A DNA stretch of 64,000 nt from Mesorhizobium sp. Root554 (GCF_001427025.1 NZ_LMGA01000001.1:358238-422237), one strand, 5' to 3'; shown: positions 1 to 10,216, counted from the first letter of the stretch. Notes: generated by a model from the sequence alone, not told the origin. Translations and numbers: made by a program.

Positions 1-48
1 AATTTCCCGTTAGGCAAGCCGGTCTAAAAGACTGCAAACGACGCGCTC

Positions 49-1614
49 GTGCCTGCGAGGTGCGACGACAACTTGTGTCTGGAGTGCCGCCGATTGTCCT
101 TGAAGATCGTTTCCGAGGCCCTGCCGAACACGTTCGCCTTTGAAACCTCGGCGCTCATCAAGCCGTCCGGGTTCCGCGAATATGACGCGCGCTGGTGGTT
201 CGGCCGCGACGCCAGCGACGTGCCGCCGGAACTCAATCTCGTCGGCGTCCAGGCGCTGGGCATGGGTCTGGGCACCCTGATCCGCCGCCTCGGCGTCGGA
301 CCGGACATCGTCACCGGCCACGACTTCCGCGCCTATTCGCTGGGCATCAAGCTGGCGTTGGTATCGGGCCTGATGGCCGCCGGCGCACGGGTCAAGGATA
401 TTGGCCTGGCGCTGTCGCCGATGGCCTATTTCGCGCAGTTCGCGCTCGACACGCCCTCGGTCGCCATGGTGACAGCCTCGCATAACGAGAACGGCTGGAC
501 CGGCGTCAAGATGGGCGCGGCGCGGCCCCTGACCTTTGGCCCGGACGAGATGACTGCGCTGAAGCAAATTGTGCTGGCCGGCGATTTCGATCTGACCGGC
601 GGCGGCAGCTACGACTTCGTTGCCGATTTCCGCGCCGCCTATCTGGACGACGTCACCGCTGGCAAAAGCATCTCGCGCCGGCTGAAGGTTGTCGCGGCCT
701 GCGGCAACGGCACGGCGGGCGCCTTCGCGCCTGAAGCGCTGGAGCGCATCGGCTGCGAGGTGATCCCGCTGGACACCGAACTCGATCATACATTCCCGCG
801 TTACAATCCGAACCCGGAAGACATGCAGATGCTGCACGCCATCCGTGACAAGGTGCTGGAGACAGGCGCCGACATCGGCCTCGGCTTCGACGGCGACGGC
901 GACCGCTGCGGCGTGGTCGACAATGAGGGCAACGAGATCTTCGCCGACAAGGTCGGCGTCATGCTCGCGCGCGATATTTCGCGGCTGCATCCGGGCTCTC
1001 GATTCGTGGTTGACGTCAAATCGACCGGCCTGTTCATGACCGATCCGGACCTCAAAGCCAGTGGTGCTGTGACCGATTACTGGAAGACCGGGCATTCCTA
1101 CATCAAGAGGCGGGTTGCCGAACTGAACGCCATCGCCGGCTTCGAGAAATCGGGGCACTTCTTCTTCAATCCGCCCATCGGGCGCGGCTACGACGATGGC
1201 CTCGTCACCGCGATCGCCGTCTGCCAGATGCTCGACCGCAGCCCGGCAAAGTCCATGGCCGATCTCTACCGCGACTTGCCGCTTACGTATGGCACGCCAA
1301 CCATGTCGCCGCACTGCGCCGACGAGGTGAAATATGGCGTGGTGGACAGGGTCGTCGCGGCTTTCGAGGCGATGAAAGCGGAAGGCGCGATCTTCGCCGG
1401 CCAGCGCATCGTCGATCTGATCACGGTCAACGGCGTGCGCGTCGTGGCCGAGGATGGTACTTGGGGTCTGGTGCGCGCCTCCTCCAACAAGCCGGAGCTT
1501 GTCGTCGTGGTCGAAAGCCCTGTATCGTCCGAACGCCGGCGGCAGATGTTCGAGGGGGTCGATGCCGTGCTGCGGCGCAATCCCGAGGTCGGCCCGTACA
1601 ACCAGACGTTCTGA
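49..1614 (+). CDS. manB: Phosphomannomutase/phosphoglucomutase
   Basis: Alpha-D-phosphohexomutase that interconverts mannose-6-P (or glucose-6-P) and the 1-phosphate in the cytoplasm, feeding GDP-mannose synthesis. Seen directly: the phosphoserine loop TASHNENGWTGVK with Ser near residue 144, the metal loop DGDGDR near residue 281, the sugar-binding stretch GFEKSGHFFF and a C-terminal phosphate-binding loop RASSNKPEL. Length (about 500 residues) is normal. The GTG at 49 is the longest start; the family-like sequence begins near residue 25, so TTG codons at 73, 94 or 100 are equally possible. The guanylyltransferase fusion starts 13 bases after the stop, so the two form a GDP-mannose operon. 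The preceding 48 bases hold no visible gene. Confidence 0.9.
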   Translation: MPARCDDNLCLECRRLSLKIVSEALPNTFAFETSALIKPSGFREYDARWWFGRDASDVPPELNLVGVQALGMGLGTLIRRLGVGPDIVTGHDFRAYSLGIKLALVSGLMAAGARVKDIGLALSPMAYFAQFALDTPSVAMVTASHNENGWTGVKMGAARPLTFGPDEMTALKQIVLAGDFDLTGGGSYDFVADFRAAYLDDVTAGKSISRRLKVVAACGNGTAGAFAPEALERIGCEVIPLDTELDHTFPRYNPNPEDMQMLHAIRDKVLETGADIGLGFDGDGDRCGVVDNEGNEIFADKVGVMLARDISRLHPGSRFVVDVKSTGLFMTDPDLKASGAVTDYWKTGHSYIKRRVAELNAIAGFEKSGHFFFNPPIGRGYDDGLVTAIAVCQMLDRSPAKSMADLYRDLPLTYGTPTMSPHCADEVKYGVVDRVVAAFEAMKAEGAIFAGQRIVDLITVNGVRVVAEDGTWGLVRASSNKPELVVVVESPVSSERRRQMFEGVDAVLRRNPEVGPYNQTF

Positions 1615-1627
1615 CCACGGTACCCGC

Positions 1628-3871
1628 ATGAGCCAACGCATCGTCAGTTTCGTCATGAGTGGCGGCGTCGGCTCGCGCCTGTGGCCGCTGTCGCGTGAGG
1701 ACAATCCGAAGCAGTTCCACGACCTGTCCGGCGGCGGCTCGATGCTGATCAAGACGCTGCTGCGTCTCACGGCCCGCGACAAGGGTGCCGGCGAAACGCC
1801 GGTGTTCCTGATCGCCGCCGAACGGCACGCGGCCCGCATCAATGCCGACCTCGCCGGCCTCGATCTGGCTGGCGGCGGCGCGCTTTACGAACCGCTCGGC
1901 CGCAACACGGCGGCGGCGGTGGCGCTGGCCACTTTGCGGACGCTTGGGCAATTCGGCGACAGCCTGGTGCTGGTGGTTCCTTCCGACCACGAGATTTCGA
2001 CCACCGCGCGATTCTGGCAGACCGTGGAAGCCGGCGTCGAAGCCGCCCGCCAAGGCCGGCTGGTGGTGTTCGGCATCAAGCCCGGCCATCCCGAAACCGG
2101 CTATGGCTATATCGAAGTCGCGGACGAGAAGGGCGGTGTGTTCGACGTGTCGCGCTTCGTCGAGAAACCGGATCTGGCCAAGGCGGAAGAATATCTGCGG
2201 GCTGGCAATTTCTACTGGAATACCGGCATCTTCCTGTTTCGCGCCAGCGCCATGCGCGATGCTTTCCTGAAATTCCAGCCCGAAATCTGGAACGCCACGG
2301 AAGCGGCTTTCAGCCAGGCGTCCGCCGATGTTTCGGGCCTCTACATGTCTGCCGAGCTATATGGTGCAATCCCGTCCATCTCGGTCGATTACGCGATCAT
2401 GGAGCAGGCGAAGGACATCGCCATGGTTCCGGCGACGTTCCGCTGGAATGACCTGGGCTCCTGGCAATCCCTGCTCGATGTCGGGCCGCTGGACGGCAAC
2501 GGCAATGTCATCCTCGGCGATGTCGTCGCGATAGACTGCCAGAACTCGTATATCCGCAGCGAGGGCCGCCTGCTCTCGGCCGTGGGCATGAGGGACGTCG
2601 CCATCGTGGCGACAGCCGACGCGACATTCGTCGCCCCGGTTAGCCACAGCCAGAATGTGCGCAAGATCGTCGAGCAGCTCGAAAAAGGCGGCCGTCTCGA
2701 AACCAGGTTCACGCCGGCGCATGACCGCGTCATGGAAAGCGGCGCGTGGCGTCGACGGGTCCGGCATTGGCTCTTCGAGGAGACATTGCCGCTCTGGTCG
2801 ACCGCCGGTGTCGATGAGCATCATGGCGGTTTTCACGAAGCGCTCGGATTCGACGCCAGGCCGCTGATGAAGCCGAAGCGCATGCGCACCATGGCGCGCC
2901 AGGTTTACGCCTTCGCCGTGGCCAAGGCGCGCGGCTGGGACGGTCCTTCCGACAAGCTGATCGCACATGGCATCGAATTCATGACGCGCCACGGGCGCAC
3001 GGACCGGGGCGGGTGGGTGCGAACCTTGAACGTCGATGGCACGGTCGCCGATGCCGCCGAGGACGCCTACGATCATTCCTGCGTGCTGCTGGCGCTGGCC
3101 TATGCGCATATGTGCGGCAATCCGGACGCCATAGCCCTTGCCGGCGAAACCTTCGCCTTTCTCGACGCGCACCTGGAAGACAGGCGGCTGACGGGTTTTC
3201 TCGAAACCTCGGACGGCGAGGAGGAACGGCGCTCCAACCCGCACATGCATCTGCTGGAAGCGTTCCTCGCATGGCATCAGGCGACCGGCGACCGCACCTA
3301 CCTGCGCCGCGCGGCGCGCATCATCGACCTGTTCCGCAGCCATTTCTTCGATCCGGAAAGCTGGACGCTGGGCGAATATTTCGACGCCGAATGGCGTCCG
3401 GTTACAGGTGAGAAAGGGTTGTGGACGGAGCCGGGCCACCATTTCGAATGGGCGTCGCTGCTGGTCGATTTCGCGACGCGCAGCGGCCAGAACGACCTGA
3501 TGGTGTTCGCCCGCAAGCTCTACGCTTCCGCCATCGCCAATGGGCTCAATCGCGCCACCGGCCTGGCCTACGCTGCCGTGTCTCGTCAAGGCATGCCGCT
3601 CGACCAGGTCTCGCGCAGCTGGCCGCAATCGGAGGCGATCAAGGCTGCCATCGCGCTGGATTCCGCCGGCGGTCCGGACATGAAGCCGGAAGTCGAGGCG
3701 CGCGTCGGACGGCTGTTCCGGTGGCACGTCGATCCGGCGCCGACAGGGCTGTGGATCGATCGCATCGATGAGCGCGGACGTTCGCTGGCGCAGGACGTGC
3801 CGGCCAGCATTTTTTATCACCTGGTGTGTGCCCTGACGCAGTATCTGGACAGCACCGCGGGGCGGGACTGA
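1628..3871 (+). CDS. Mannose-1-phosphate guanylyltransferase fused to AGE-family epimerase/isomerase
   Basis: Two-domain protein of 747 residues. The N-terminal part (about 1-345) is a GDP-mannose pyrophosphorylase: GGVGSRLWPLSREDNPKQF at the start, PSDHEI, FVEKPD, NTGIFLF and WNDLGSW. It makes GDP-mannose from GTP and mannose-1-P. In ordinary ManC/AlgA enzymes the C-terminus is a cupin-type mannose-6-phosphate isomerase; here the last 370 residues instead look like the alpha/alpha-barrel N-acylglucosamine 2-epimerase (AGE) family, with DEHHGGFHEAL near the start, DHSCVLLALAYA and EPGHHFEWA. I infer that the AGE domain supplies the sugar isomerase step. The ATG at 1628 follows the phosphomannomutase stop by 13 bases and begins exactly at the nucleotidyltransferase signature. 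Confidence 0.88.
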   Translation: MSQRIVSFVMSGGVGSRLWPLSREDNPKQFHDLSGGGSMLIKTLLRLTARDKGAGETPVFLIAAERHAARINADLAGLDLAGGGALYEPLGRNTAAAVALATLRTLGQFGDSLVLVVPSDHEISTTARFWQTVEAGVEAARQGRLVVFGIKPGHPETGYGYIEVADEKGGVFDVSRFVEKPDLAKAEEYLRAGNFYWNTGIFLFRASAMRDAFLKFQPEIWNATEAAFSQASADVSGLYMSAELYGAIPSISVDYAIMEQAKDIAMVPATFRWNDLGSWQSLLDVGPLDGNGNVILGDVVAIDCQNSYIRSEGRLLSAVGMRDVAIVATADATFVAPVSHSQNVRKIVEQLEKGGRLETRFTPAHDRVMESGAWRRRVRHWLFEETLPLWSTAGVDEHHGGFHEALGFDARPLMKPKRMRTMARQVYAFAVAKARGWDGPSDKLIAHGIEFMTRHGRTDRGGWVRTLNVDGTVADAAEDAYDHSCVLLALAYAHMCGNPDAIALAGETFAFLDAHLEDRRLTGFLETSDGEEERRSNPHMHLLEAFLAWHQATGDRTYLRRAARIIDLFRSHFFDPESWTLGEYFDAEWRPVTGEKGLWTEPGHHFEWASLLVDFATRSGQNDLMVFARKLYASAIANGLNRATGLAYAAVSRQGMPLDQVSRSWPQSEAIKAAIALDSAGGPDMKPEVEARVGRLFRWHVDPAPTGLWIDRIDERGRSLAQDVPASIFYHLVCALTQYLDSTAGRD

Positions 3872-3895
3872 TCGCCGCGCAATCTGGCTTCGGGA

Positions 3896-5359
3896 TCAGT
3901 ACGGGCTGTCGACCTTGCCGGTCTCCACGTAAACCGACTTCACCTGCGAATAATACTCGAGCGCTGCCAGCGAGTTCTCGCGGCCGATACCGGATTGCTT
4001 GAAGCCGCCGAACGGTATCTCGACCGGTGTCAGATTGTAGGCGTTGATCCAGCAGGTTCCAGCCTGCAACTCGCCGATGACGCGATGGGCGCGGGCAAGA
4101 TCGGCGGTGAAGACACCGGCGGCGAGGCCGAATTCGGTGTCGTTGGCGCGGTCGATCACCTCCTCCTCGGCCTCGAAGGCGAGCACGCTCATCACCGGGC
4201 CGAAAATTTCCTCCTGCGCAATACGCATCGTGTCCGCCACGCCGGTGAACACGGTCGGCTCAATGAAGAAGCCGCCATCGAAACCTTGCAGCGACGGCAC
4301 GCCGCCACCGCAAGCCAGCGTCGCGCCTTCCTGCTTTCCGGCCTCGATATAGGACAGCACTTTCTCGTGCTGCGTCCGGTTGACCAGAGGTCCCATCTGC
4401 GTTTCGGGGTCGAGGGGGTCGCCGATGCGGATTTTCTTCGTCCGCTCCAGCAGGCGTTCGACAAAGCGGTCGTGCAGCCCCTTCTGGACGAAGACGCGGG
4501 TTCCGTTGGAGCAGACCTGGCCGCTCGAATAGAAATTGCCGAGCATCGCGCCGCCGATGGCGCTTTCGAGGTCCGCGTCGTCGAACACGATCAGCGGCGA
4601 CTTGCCGCCCAGTTCCATCGTCGCGTGCTTCATCTTCGAGCCGGCCAGCGCCAGCACCTTGCGGCCGGTGGGAACCGAGCCGGTGACGGAGACCTTGGCG
4701 ACGACCTCATGCTCGACGAGTGCCGCGCCAACGTCGCCGTAGCCCTGCACGACGTTGAACAGCCCGTCGGGCAGCCCGGCTTCCGTGTAGATTTCGGCCA
4801 GCGCCAGCGCCGAAAGCGGCGTCTGTTCCGATGGCTTGAAAACCATGGCGTTGCCCATGGCCAGCGCCGGGGCCGATTTCCAGCCGGCGATCTGGATCGG
4901 GTAATTCCAGGCGCCGATGCCGACGCAGACGCCGAGCGCCTCGCGGCGCGTGTAGGCAAACGGCCCGCCAAGATCGATGAATTCGCCATTGAAGGAAGCG
5001 ACCGCGCCGCCGAGATATTCCAGGCAGTCGGCGGCGGAAGGCGCGTCCGCCACCAGCGTCTCCTGCAGCGGCTTGCCGGTGTCGAGCGTTTCCAGCCGCG
5101 CCAGATGCTCGTTGCGCTCGCGCAGCAGATCGGCGGCGCGGCGCAGCACGCGGCCGCGTTCGGCCGGCTTCAGCCTCGCCCAGGCCGGCTGCGCGGCGCG
5201 CGCCGCCTCGACCGCCAGTTCGACGATGTTCGGCGTCGCCGCATGCAGCGTCGCGATGGTCTCCCCGGTCGCCGGATAGATGACGGGCAGGGCGGCCCCC
5301 TGGTCGTCTTCGACGAAACGGCCGTTGATGTAGTGGGAGGCCTTGGGTTGGGCGCGCAT
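3896..5359 (-). CDS. betB: Betaine aldehyde dehydrogenase
   Basis: NAD(P)-dependent aldehyde dehydrogenase of 487 residues, normal for the family. It oxidises betaine aldehyde to glycine betaine, the second step of choline use and osmoprotection. Seen: the cofactor region [15 protein letters not shown], the catalytic-glutamate motif MELGGKSPL near residue 250, the nucleophile Cys in [12 protein letters not shown] near residue 283, and the C-terminal [14 protein letters not shown]. It is the last gene of the leftward betI-betA-betB operon, starting 46 bases after betA stops. The assignment to betaine aldehyde rests on this operon and on close BetB-like sequence. It converges with the GDP-mannose fusion gene with only 24 bases between them. 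Confidence 0.93.
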   Translation of the reverse strand: MRAQPKASHYINGRFVEDDQGAALPVIYPATGETIATLHAATPNIVELAVEAARAAQPAWARLKPAERGRVLRRAADLLRERNEHLARLETLDTGKPLQETLVADAPSAADCLEYLGGAVASFNGEFIDLGGPFAYTRREALGVCVGIGAWNYPIQIAGWKSAPALAMGNAMVFKPSEQTPLSALALAEIYTEAGLPDGLFNVVQGYGDVGAALVEHEVVAKVSVTGSVPTGRKVLALAGSKMKHATMELGGKSPLIVFDDADLESAIGGAMLGNFYSSGQVCSNGTRVFVQKGLHDRFVERLLERTKKIRIGDPLDPETQMGPLVNRTQHEKVLSYIEAGKQEGATLACGGGVPSLQGFDGGFFIEPTVFTGVADTMRIAQEEIFGPVMSVLAFEAEEEVIDRANDTEFGLAAGVFTADLARAHRVIGELQAGTCWINAYNLTPVEIPFGGFKQSGIGRENSLAALEYYSQVKSVYVETGKVDSPY

Positions 5360-5405
5360 TCTGTCTCCGTATTCTCTGCCGGCAATAGAGCCGGCAGATC
5401 ATGTC

Positions 5406-7058
5406 CTATCTGTCCGACACCTGCCAGCGCGGATTGATCCATGGTTCCTGGTTGGACGGCGGCAGCGGCGTTCGTCCCAATATGTGGTCGGCGGCTTTCT
5501 CGCCGGTCATGATCGACGGCGCGTTGAGATTGCCGTTGGTCACGCGTGGAAAGATCGAGGAGTCCGCGACCCGCAGACCTTCGACCCCGATCACCCGGCA
5601 CTCGGGATCGACGACGCTGCGCGGATCGTCGGCGCCACCCATGCGGCAGGTGCCACACGGGTGGTAGGCGCTCTCGGCATGGTCGCGGATAAAGGCGTCC
5701 AGTTCCTCGTCGGACTTTAGCGCGCTGCCGGGCGAAATCTCCTTGCCGCGATAGTCGTCGAACGCGGCTTGCGCGAAAATCTCGCGGGTCAGCCTTATGC
5801 AATGGCGGAAGTCGGACCAGTCGTCGGGATGCGACATGTAGTTGAAGCGGATCGCCGGCTTTGCCCAAGGGTCTGACGACCGGAGCGATACCGAGCCGCG
5901 CGACTTCGAGCGCATCGGCCCGACATGCGCCTGGAAGCCGTGCGACTTCGCCGCCGCCTTGCCGTCATAGCGCACGGCGGCCGGAATGAAATGGTACTGG
6001 ATATCCGGATAATCGATGCCCGGCGCCGAGCGCACGAAGGCCGCCGCCTCGAAATGGTTGGTGGTGCCGAGCCCCGTTTTGAAGAACAGCCATTGCGCAC
6101 CGATCAGCGCCTTCGAGAGAGGATTGAGCACCGAATAGAGCGTGATGGGTTTTGTCGATTCCTGCTGGATGTAGAGCTCCATGTGATCCTGCAGGTTCTG
6201 CCCGACGCCCGGCCGATCCGCCACGACATCGATGCCGCTCTCGGCCAGATGCCGCGCCGGGCCGATGCCGGACAGCATCAAGAGCTTGGGCGAATTGATC
6301 GACGACGCGGCGACGACCACTTCACGTCGTGCCTTAACGACTTGAATCTGTTTGCGAGCTTCGATCTCGACCCCGACGGCGCGTTGATTCTCGATGACCA
6401 CCCGCCGTGCGAAGGCTTTGACGAGACTCACATTTTGCCGCTTCAGCGCCGGCCGCAGATAGGCGTTCGCGGCGGACCAGCGCCGGCCATTCTTGATTGT
6501 CTGTTCCATCGGCCCGAAGCCTTCCTGCTTCGATCCATTATAGTCGTCGGTGGTCTCGAAGCCCGCTTGCCGGCCGGCTTCGAGGAAGGCGCTGTAGAGC
6601 GGGTTGAGCCTCGGGCCGCGCTGCACATGCAGCGGTCCGCCGATGCCGCGCCAGCCGTCCTCGCCATCCACGCTGTCTTCCATGCGCTTGAAGTAGGGCA
6701 GCACGTCGGCGAAGCTCCAGCCGGCCGCGCCTTCCTCGGCCCAGTGGTCGAAGTCACGGGCATGGCCGCGCACATAGACCATGCCGTTGATCGAGGAAGA
6801 TCCGCCCAGCACCTTGCCGCGCGGCGTCGCCAGAATCCGGCCGCCGAGATGCGGCTCCGGTTCGCTGGAAAAGCCCCAGTCGTAGAGTGGCATGTTGAGC
6901 GGGATCGACAGCGCCGACGGCATCTGGATCAGCGGCCCGGCATCCGAGCCGCCATATTCGATGACGATCACCGAATGCCGGCCGTCCTCCGACAGCCGGT
7001 AGGCCAGCGCGGAACCGGCGGAACCGGAACCGACGATGACGAAGTCCGCCTCAAGCAT
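5406..7058 (-). CDS. betA: Choline dehydrogenase
   Basis: FAD-dependent GMC oxidoreductase (550 residues) that oxidises choline to betaine aldehyde, and can also take the aldehyde to betaine, at the membrane. Seen: the dinucleotide-binding motif [17 protein letters not shown] at the N-terminus, the GMC signature around [16 protein letters not shown], and the active-site region [14 protein letters not shown] near the C-terminus. I start at the ATG at 7058 because the beta-strand leading into the FAD motif begins there; an in-frame extension to 7076 adds six unrelated residues. It lies between betI (51 bases upstream) and betB, and should be repressed by BetI until choline is present. Confidence 0.94.
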   Translation of the reverse strand: MLEADFVIVGSGSAGSALAYRLSEDGRHSVIVIEYGGSDAGPLIQMPSALSIPLNMPLYDWGFSSEPEPHLGGRILATPRGKVLGGSSSINGMVYVRGHARDFDHWAEEGAAGWSFADVLPYFKRMEDSVDGEDGWRGIGGPLHVQRGPRLNPLYSAFLEAGRQAGFETTDDYNGSKQEGFGPMEQTIKNGRRWSAANAYLRPALKRQNVSLVKAFARRVVIENQRAVGVEIEARKQIQVVKARREVVVAASSINSPKLLMLSGIGPARHLAESGIDVVADRPGVGQNLQDHMELYIQQESTKPITLYSVLNPLSKALIGAQWLFFKTGLGTTNHFEAAAFVRSAPGIDYPDIQYHFIPAAVRYDGKAAAKSHGFQAHVGPMRSKSRGSVSLRSSDPWAKPAIRFNYMSHPDDWSDFRHCIRLTREIFAQAAFDDYRGKEISPGSALKSDEELDAFIRDHAESAYHPCGTCRMGGADDPRSVVDPECRVIGVEGLRVADSSIFPRVTNGNLNAPSIMTGEKAADHILGRTPLPPSNQEPWINPRWQVSDR

Positions 7059-7109
7059 GGCTGCCACACCGCGCACCAGGGCGAGGGTCGTGCGAAATCC
7101 GAACAGGGG

Positions 7110-7700
7110 TCATGTGCCCGACCGGTTCGCCAGCTTGGCGTCGACATAGTCCTCGACAAGCGCGGCGGCGCTCGCAGGGTTGGGCAGGCCGTCCCGCAAT
7201 GCGCGGCGGATGTAGAGCCCGTCAATCAGGGCGGCGATCGCCTCCGCCATGCGCGTGGCTTCCGGCCGGCCCACCAGCGGCATAAGCCCGCTCATCAGAT
7301 TGGAATGCAGGCGGCGCGCATAGACCCTCAGCAGCCGCCGCAGCATCAGCGAATTCTGCGCCTCGACATAAAAGGCGAGCCAGGCATGCACCGTCTCCTC
7401 GCGGAACTGGGCAGCGTTGAAGTTGACCGCGATCACCGCGCTGATGCGCCGGCGTGGTGTCGAAGCCTTGGCCAGAGCCTTGCCGAGATCGGTGCCGAGA
7501 TCGGCGAGGAGTTGCCGCATCGTCGCCTGCAGCAGTTCTTCCTTGGGACCGAAATAGTGATGCGCCAACGCCGATGAGACGCCCGCCCGTCCGGCGATTT
7601 CCGAAACGGTGACGTTGAGCGAGCCGCGCTCTCCCACGGCCGAGATCGTGGCGTCGATGAGCGCGCGGCGGCGCAGGGGTTCCATTCCGATTTTCGGCAT
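7110..7700 (-). CDS. betI: TetR-family repressor of choline genes
   Basis: 196-residue TetR-type regulator. The helix-turn-helix is visible at [21 protein letters not shown], preceded by [11 protein letters not shown], which is typical of BetI. The C-terminal ligand domain includes [22 protein letters not shown]. In this family choline relieves repression of the bet operon, of which betI is the first gene here. The ATG at 7698-7700 has the Shine-Dalgarno-like AAAGGAG six or so bases upstream on the minus strand; longer in-frame extensions lack family sequence. A perfect 11-bp inverted repeat about 25 bases upstream is the likely operator. Confidence 0.93.
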   Translation of the reverse strand: MPKIGMEPLRRRALIDATISAVGERGSLNVTVSEIAGRAGVSSALAHHYFGPKEELLQATMRQLLADLGTDLGKALAKASTPRRRISAVIAVNFNAAQFREETVHAWLAFYVEAQNSLMLRRLLRVYARRLHSNLMSGLMPLVGRPEATRMAEAIAALIDGLYIRRALRDGLPNPASAAALVEDYVDAKLANRSGT

Positions 7701-7725
7701 CGTTCTACTCCTTTCACCGATTTTA

Positions 7726-7755
7726 TTTTTTATTGACTCATCAATCAATAAAAAA
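7726..7755. promoter_or_regulatory. BetI-type operator palindrome
   Basis: Perfect 11-bp inverted repeat TTTTTTATTGA (7726-7736) and TCAATAAAAAA (7745-7755), separated by 8 bases. Inside it, ATTGA-CTCA-TCAAT is a second, tighter palindrome. It lies between the divergent betI operon and the thiolase gene. BetI binds ATTGA/TCAAT-type palindromes at bet promoters, so this is the expected autoregulatory operator; its placement suggests it may control the thiolase too. Confidence 0.75.
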
Positions 7756-7870
7756 TGCGCATCCGTTGTGCGTCGTATTGCGCTCTGGCGCAGTCGGTTC
7801 AGCCTTGAACCATCTTGGCGATGGGAGCAGGCTGGATTACATCTCTTCAAGACAAATGCTGGAGGCACCG

Positions 7871-9037
7871 ATGACCGCATGTATCGTTGGCTGGGCGCAT
7901 TCGCGCTTCGGCAAGCTGGAGGGCGAAACGCTCGAAGGCCTGATCACCAAGGTGGCCTTGGAAGCGCTCGAACACGCCGGCATCGGGCCGGAAGACGTCG
8001 ACGAGATCGTGCTCGGGCACTTCAACGCCGGTTTCTCCCCGCAGGATTTTACCGCAAGCCTTGTGCTTCAGGCTGACGACCGGCTGCGCTTCAAGCCGGC
8101 GACGCGGGTCGAGAACGCCTGCGCCACCGGTTCGGCGGCGGTGCGGCAGGGCATCCGCGCCATCGATTCCGGCGCCGGCCGCGTCGTGCTGGTTGTCGGC
8201 GCCGAGCAGATGACCACGACGCCCGGCCCGGAAATCGGCAAGAACCTGCTCAAGGCTTCTTACCTGCCGGAGGAGGGCGATACGCCTGCGGGCTTTGCCG
8301 GCGTGTTCGGCAAGATCGCGCAGGCTTATTTCCAGCGCTATGGCGACCAGTCGGACGCGCTGGCCATGATCGCCGCCAAGAATCACAGGAATGGTGTCGA
8401 CAATCCCTATGCGCAGATGCGCAAGGATTTCGGCTACCAGTTCTGCCGCCACGAAAGCGAGAAGAACCCGTTCGTCGCCGGCCCGCTGAAGCGCACGGAT
8501 TGCTCGCTGGTTTCGGACGGCGCGGCCGCGCTGGTGCTGACGGATGCGGAGACGGCGCAGACCATGCGTCGGGCGATCGGCTTCCGCGCCAACGAGCATG
8601 TGCAGGATTTCCTGCCCATGTCGAAGCGCGATATCCTCCAGTTCGAAGGCGCTTCGGAAGCCTGGGCGCGGGCGTACAAGAATGCCGGCGTCACCGTCGA
8701 CGACCTCTCCTTCGTCGAGACGCATGACTGCTTCACCATCGCCGAACTGATCGAATATGAGGCCATGGGGCTTGCCGCGCCGGGCGAAGGCGGCAAGCTG
8801 GCGCTGAACGGCTATACGGGCAAGGAAGGCCCGCTGCCGGTCAATCCGTCCGGCGGCCTGAAATCCAAGGGCCACCCGATCGGCGCGACCGGCCTGTCCA
8901 TGCATGTGCTGAGCTCGATGCAATTGACCGGCGAAGCCGGCGGCATCCAGGTGCCCGACGCCAAGCTGGCCGGTATCTTCAACATGGGCGGCGCCGCGGT
9001 CGCCAACTACGTGTCGATCCTGGAGCGGGTGAAGTAG
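7871..9037 (+). CDS. Thiolase-like acetyl-CoA acetyltransferase (SCP2/lipid-transfer type)
   Basis: 388-residue thiolase-superfamily protein, cytoplasmic. Seen: nucleophile Cys in [11 protein letters not shown] near residue 86, HDCFT near residue 290 and the catalytic His in GHPIGATG near residue 340. The pattern is that of the SCP-x/non-specific lipid-transfer thiolase group, which lacks the usual second catalytic Cys of degradative thiolases near the C-terminus (here [10 protein letters not shown]). The start at 7871 has GGAGG eight bases upstream. It is divergent from betI and shares its operator region, so a role in using choline-derived or lipid acyl groups is possible, but the substrate is unknown. 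Confidence 0.82.
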   Translation: MTACIVGWAHSRFGKLEGETLEGLITKVALEALEHAGIGPEDVDEIVLGHFNAGFSPQDFTASLVLQADDRLRFKPATRVENACATGSAAVRQGIRAIDSGAGRVVLVVGAEQMTTTPGPEIGKNLLKASYLPEEGDTPAGFAGVFGKIAQAYFQRYGDQSDALAMIAAKNHRNGVDNPYAQMRKDFGYQFCRHESEKNPFVAGPLKRTDCSLVSDGAAALVLTDAETAQTMRRAIGFRANEHVQDFLPMSKRDILQFEGASEAWARAYKNAGVTVDDLSFVETHDCFTIAELIEYEAMGLAAPGEGGKLALNGYTGKEGPLPVNPSGGLKSKGHPIGATGLSMHVLSSMQLTGEAGGIQVPDAKLAGIFNMGGAAVANYVSILERVK

Positions 9038-9061
9038 TTGCGTCTCGGGGTGGGGTGCTCA

Positions 9062-9142
9062 AAGTCCTTTTACCCCCGCCCTGTCTCGGTCGCTTTGCTC
9101 CGCACGCGATCTTGCCGACCCTCCCCACAAGGGGAGGGTAAG
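9062..9142. repeat. Dispersed-type intergenic element with strong hairpin
   Basis: Short GC-rich non-coding element between the thiolase and asparaginase genes. It ends in a perfect 9-bp inverted repeat, ACCCTCCCC (9118-9126) and GGGGAGGGT (9131-9139), with a 4-base loop. The flanking text (CTCGGTCGCTTTGCTCCGCA and so on) resembles a family of intergenic repeats I recall from Mesorhizobium and related genomes. Only one copy is present in this window, so repeat status is by recall. No T-run follows, so it is not a typical terminator. Confidence 0.5.
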
Positions 9143-9208
9143 AACGCCGCTTGCATGTCGCCTTGCGCCGCAATAGTCGTCAGTCGATGATGGCCGTGCG
9201 GTGACAGC

Positions 9209-10216
9209 ATGACGAATCCGGTTCTGGTTGAGGTTCTGCGCGGCGAGGTGGTCGAAAGCGCCCATCGCGGTGCCATCTCCGTCGTCGATGCCGATGGCAG
9301 GACCGTATGGGAGATCGGCGATACCGGCCGACCGGTCTTTCCGCGCTCGGCAGTCAAGGCCATCCAGGCGCTGCCGCTTGTGGAAAGCGGTGCCGCCGAT
9401 GCTTATGGTTTCGGCGACCGCGAACTGGCGTTGGCCTGCGCTTCTCATTCCGGCGAACCGGAGCATGTCGATCTGGCGGCATCGATGCTGGCGAAAGCCG
9501 GGCTCGACAAGGAGGCGCTGGAATGCGGCGCGCACTGGCCTTCCAGCCATGATGCGACCATCGAACTGGCGCGTTCGGGCGGCTGGCCGAATGCCTTACA
9601 CAACAACTGCTCCGGCAAGCACGCCGGCTTTCTCTGCACCTGCGTTCATCTTGGCGTAGCGCCATCCGGCTACGTGAAGGCCGGGCATGAATCGCAGAAG
9701 CTGGTGCGAGACGCGATGCAATCCGTCACCGGCGCGGCGCAACGCACAGAGCTTTGCGGCACCGATGGTTGCTCGATCCCAACCTATGCCGTGCCGCTGC
9801 GCAGTTTCGCGCATGGTTTTGCCAAAATGGCGACAGGTATTGGATTCGAGCCGAAACGGGCGGCGGCGGCGAAGCGGCTTATGTCCGCCTGCATGGCCGA
9901 GCCTTTCCTTGTGGCGGGTACGGGCAGGGCCGATGTCCCGCTGATGCAGGCGGCGCCGGGACGGATTTTCGTCAAGACCGGCGCCGAAGGCGTCTATTGC
10001 GCCGCGATTCCGGAGCTTGGGTTTGGCATCGCGCTGAAATGCGACGACGGCGCGGGACGCGCCGCCGAGGTGATGATCACGGCAGTTTTGTCACGCCTGC
10101 TGCGCGCCGACGCAACACTTGCCGCCAGATTGGACGAACTCGCACGGCCGGGCATCGAAAGCCGTGTCGGCGCAAAGGTCGGCCTGCTGCAGCCGGGCGG
10201 AGCCCTGCTTAGCTGA
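9209..10216 (+). CDS. L-asparaginase II family (Rhizobium etli AnsA type)
   Basis: 335-residue amidohydrolase that hydrolyses asparagine to aspartate and ammonia. It belongs to the rhizobial-type asparaginase family, unrelated to E. coli AnsA/AnsB. Seen: RSAVKAIQALPLVESGA near residue 47 (the Ser-x-x-Lys pair), ALACASHSGEPEH near residue 78, NNCSGKHAGFL near residue 131 and GTDGCSIPTYAVPL near residue 180; the Cys/Ser/Lys-rich active site of the R. etli enzyme is consistent with these. It stands alone behind the intergenic repeat. Its last 8 bases overlap the convergent beta-helix gene. Confidence 0.9.
   Translation: MTNPVLVEVLRGEVVESAHRGAISVVDADGRTVWEIGDTGRPVFPRSAVKAIQALPLVESGAADAYGFGDRELALACASHSGEPEHVDLAASMLAKAGLDKEALECGAHWPSSHDATIELARSGGWPNALHNNCSGKHAGFLCTCVHLGVAPSGYVKAGHESQKLVRDAMQSVTGAAQRTELCGTDGCSIPTYAVPLRSFAHGFAKMATGIGFEPKRAAAAKRLMSACMAEPFLVAGTGRADVPLMQAAPGRIFVKTGAEGVYCAAIPELGFGIALKCDDGAGRAAEVMITAVLSRLLRADATLAARLDELARPGIESRVGAKVGLLQPGGALLS

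Noticed and set aside
10..1842. 610-residue open frame antisense to the phosphomannomutase and guanylyltransferase genes
   Set aside because: No recognisable domain, His/Arg-rich GC-biased translation, and fully overlapped by two clear genes on the other strand.
3995..7577. Long plus-strand frames opposite betB and betA
   Set aside because: Antisense shadows without domain content; betB and betA are complete on the minus strand.
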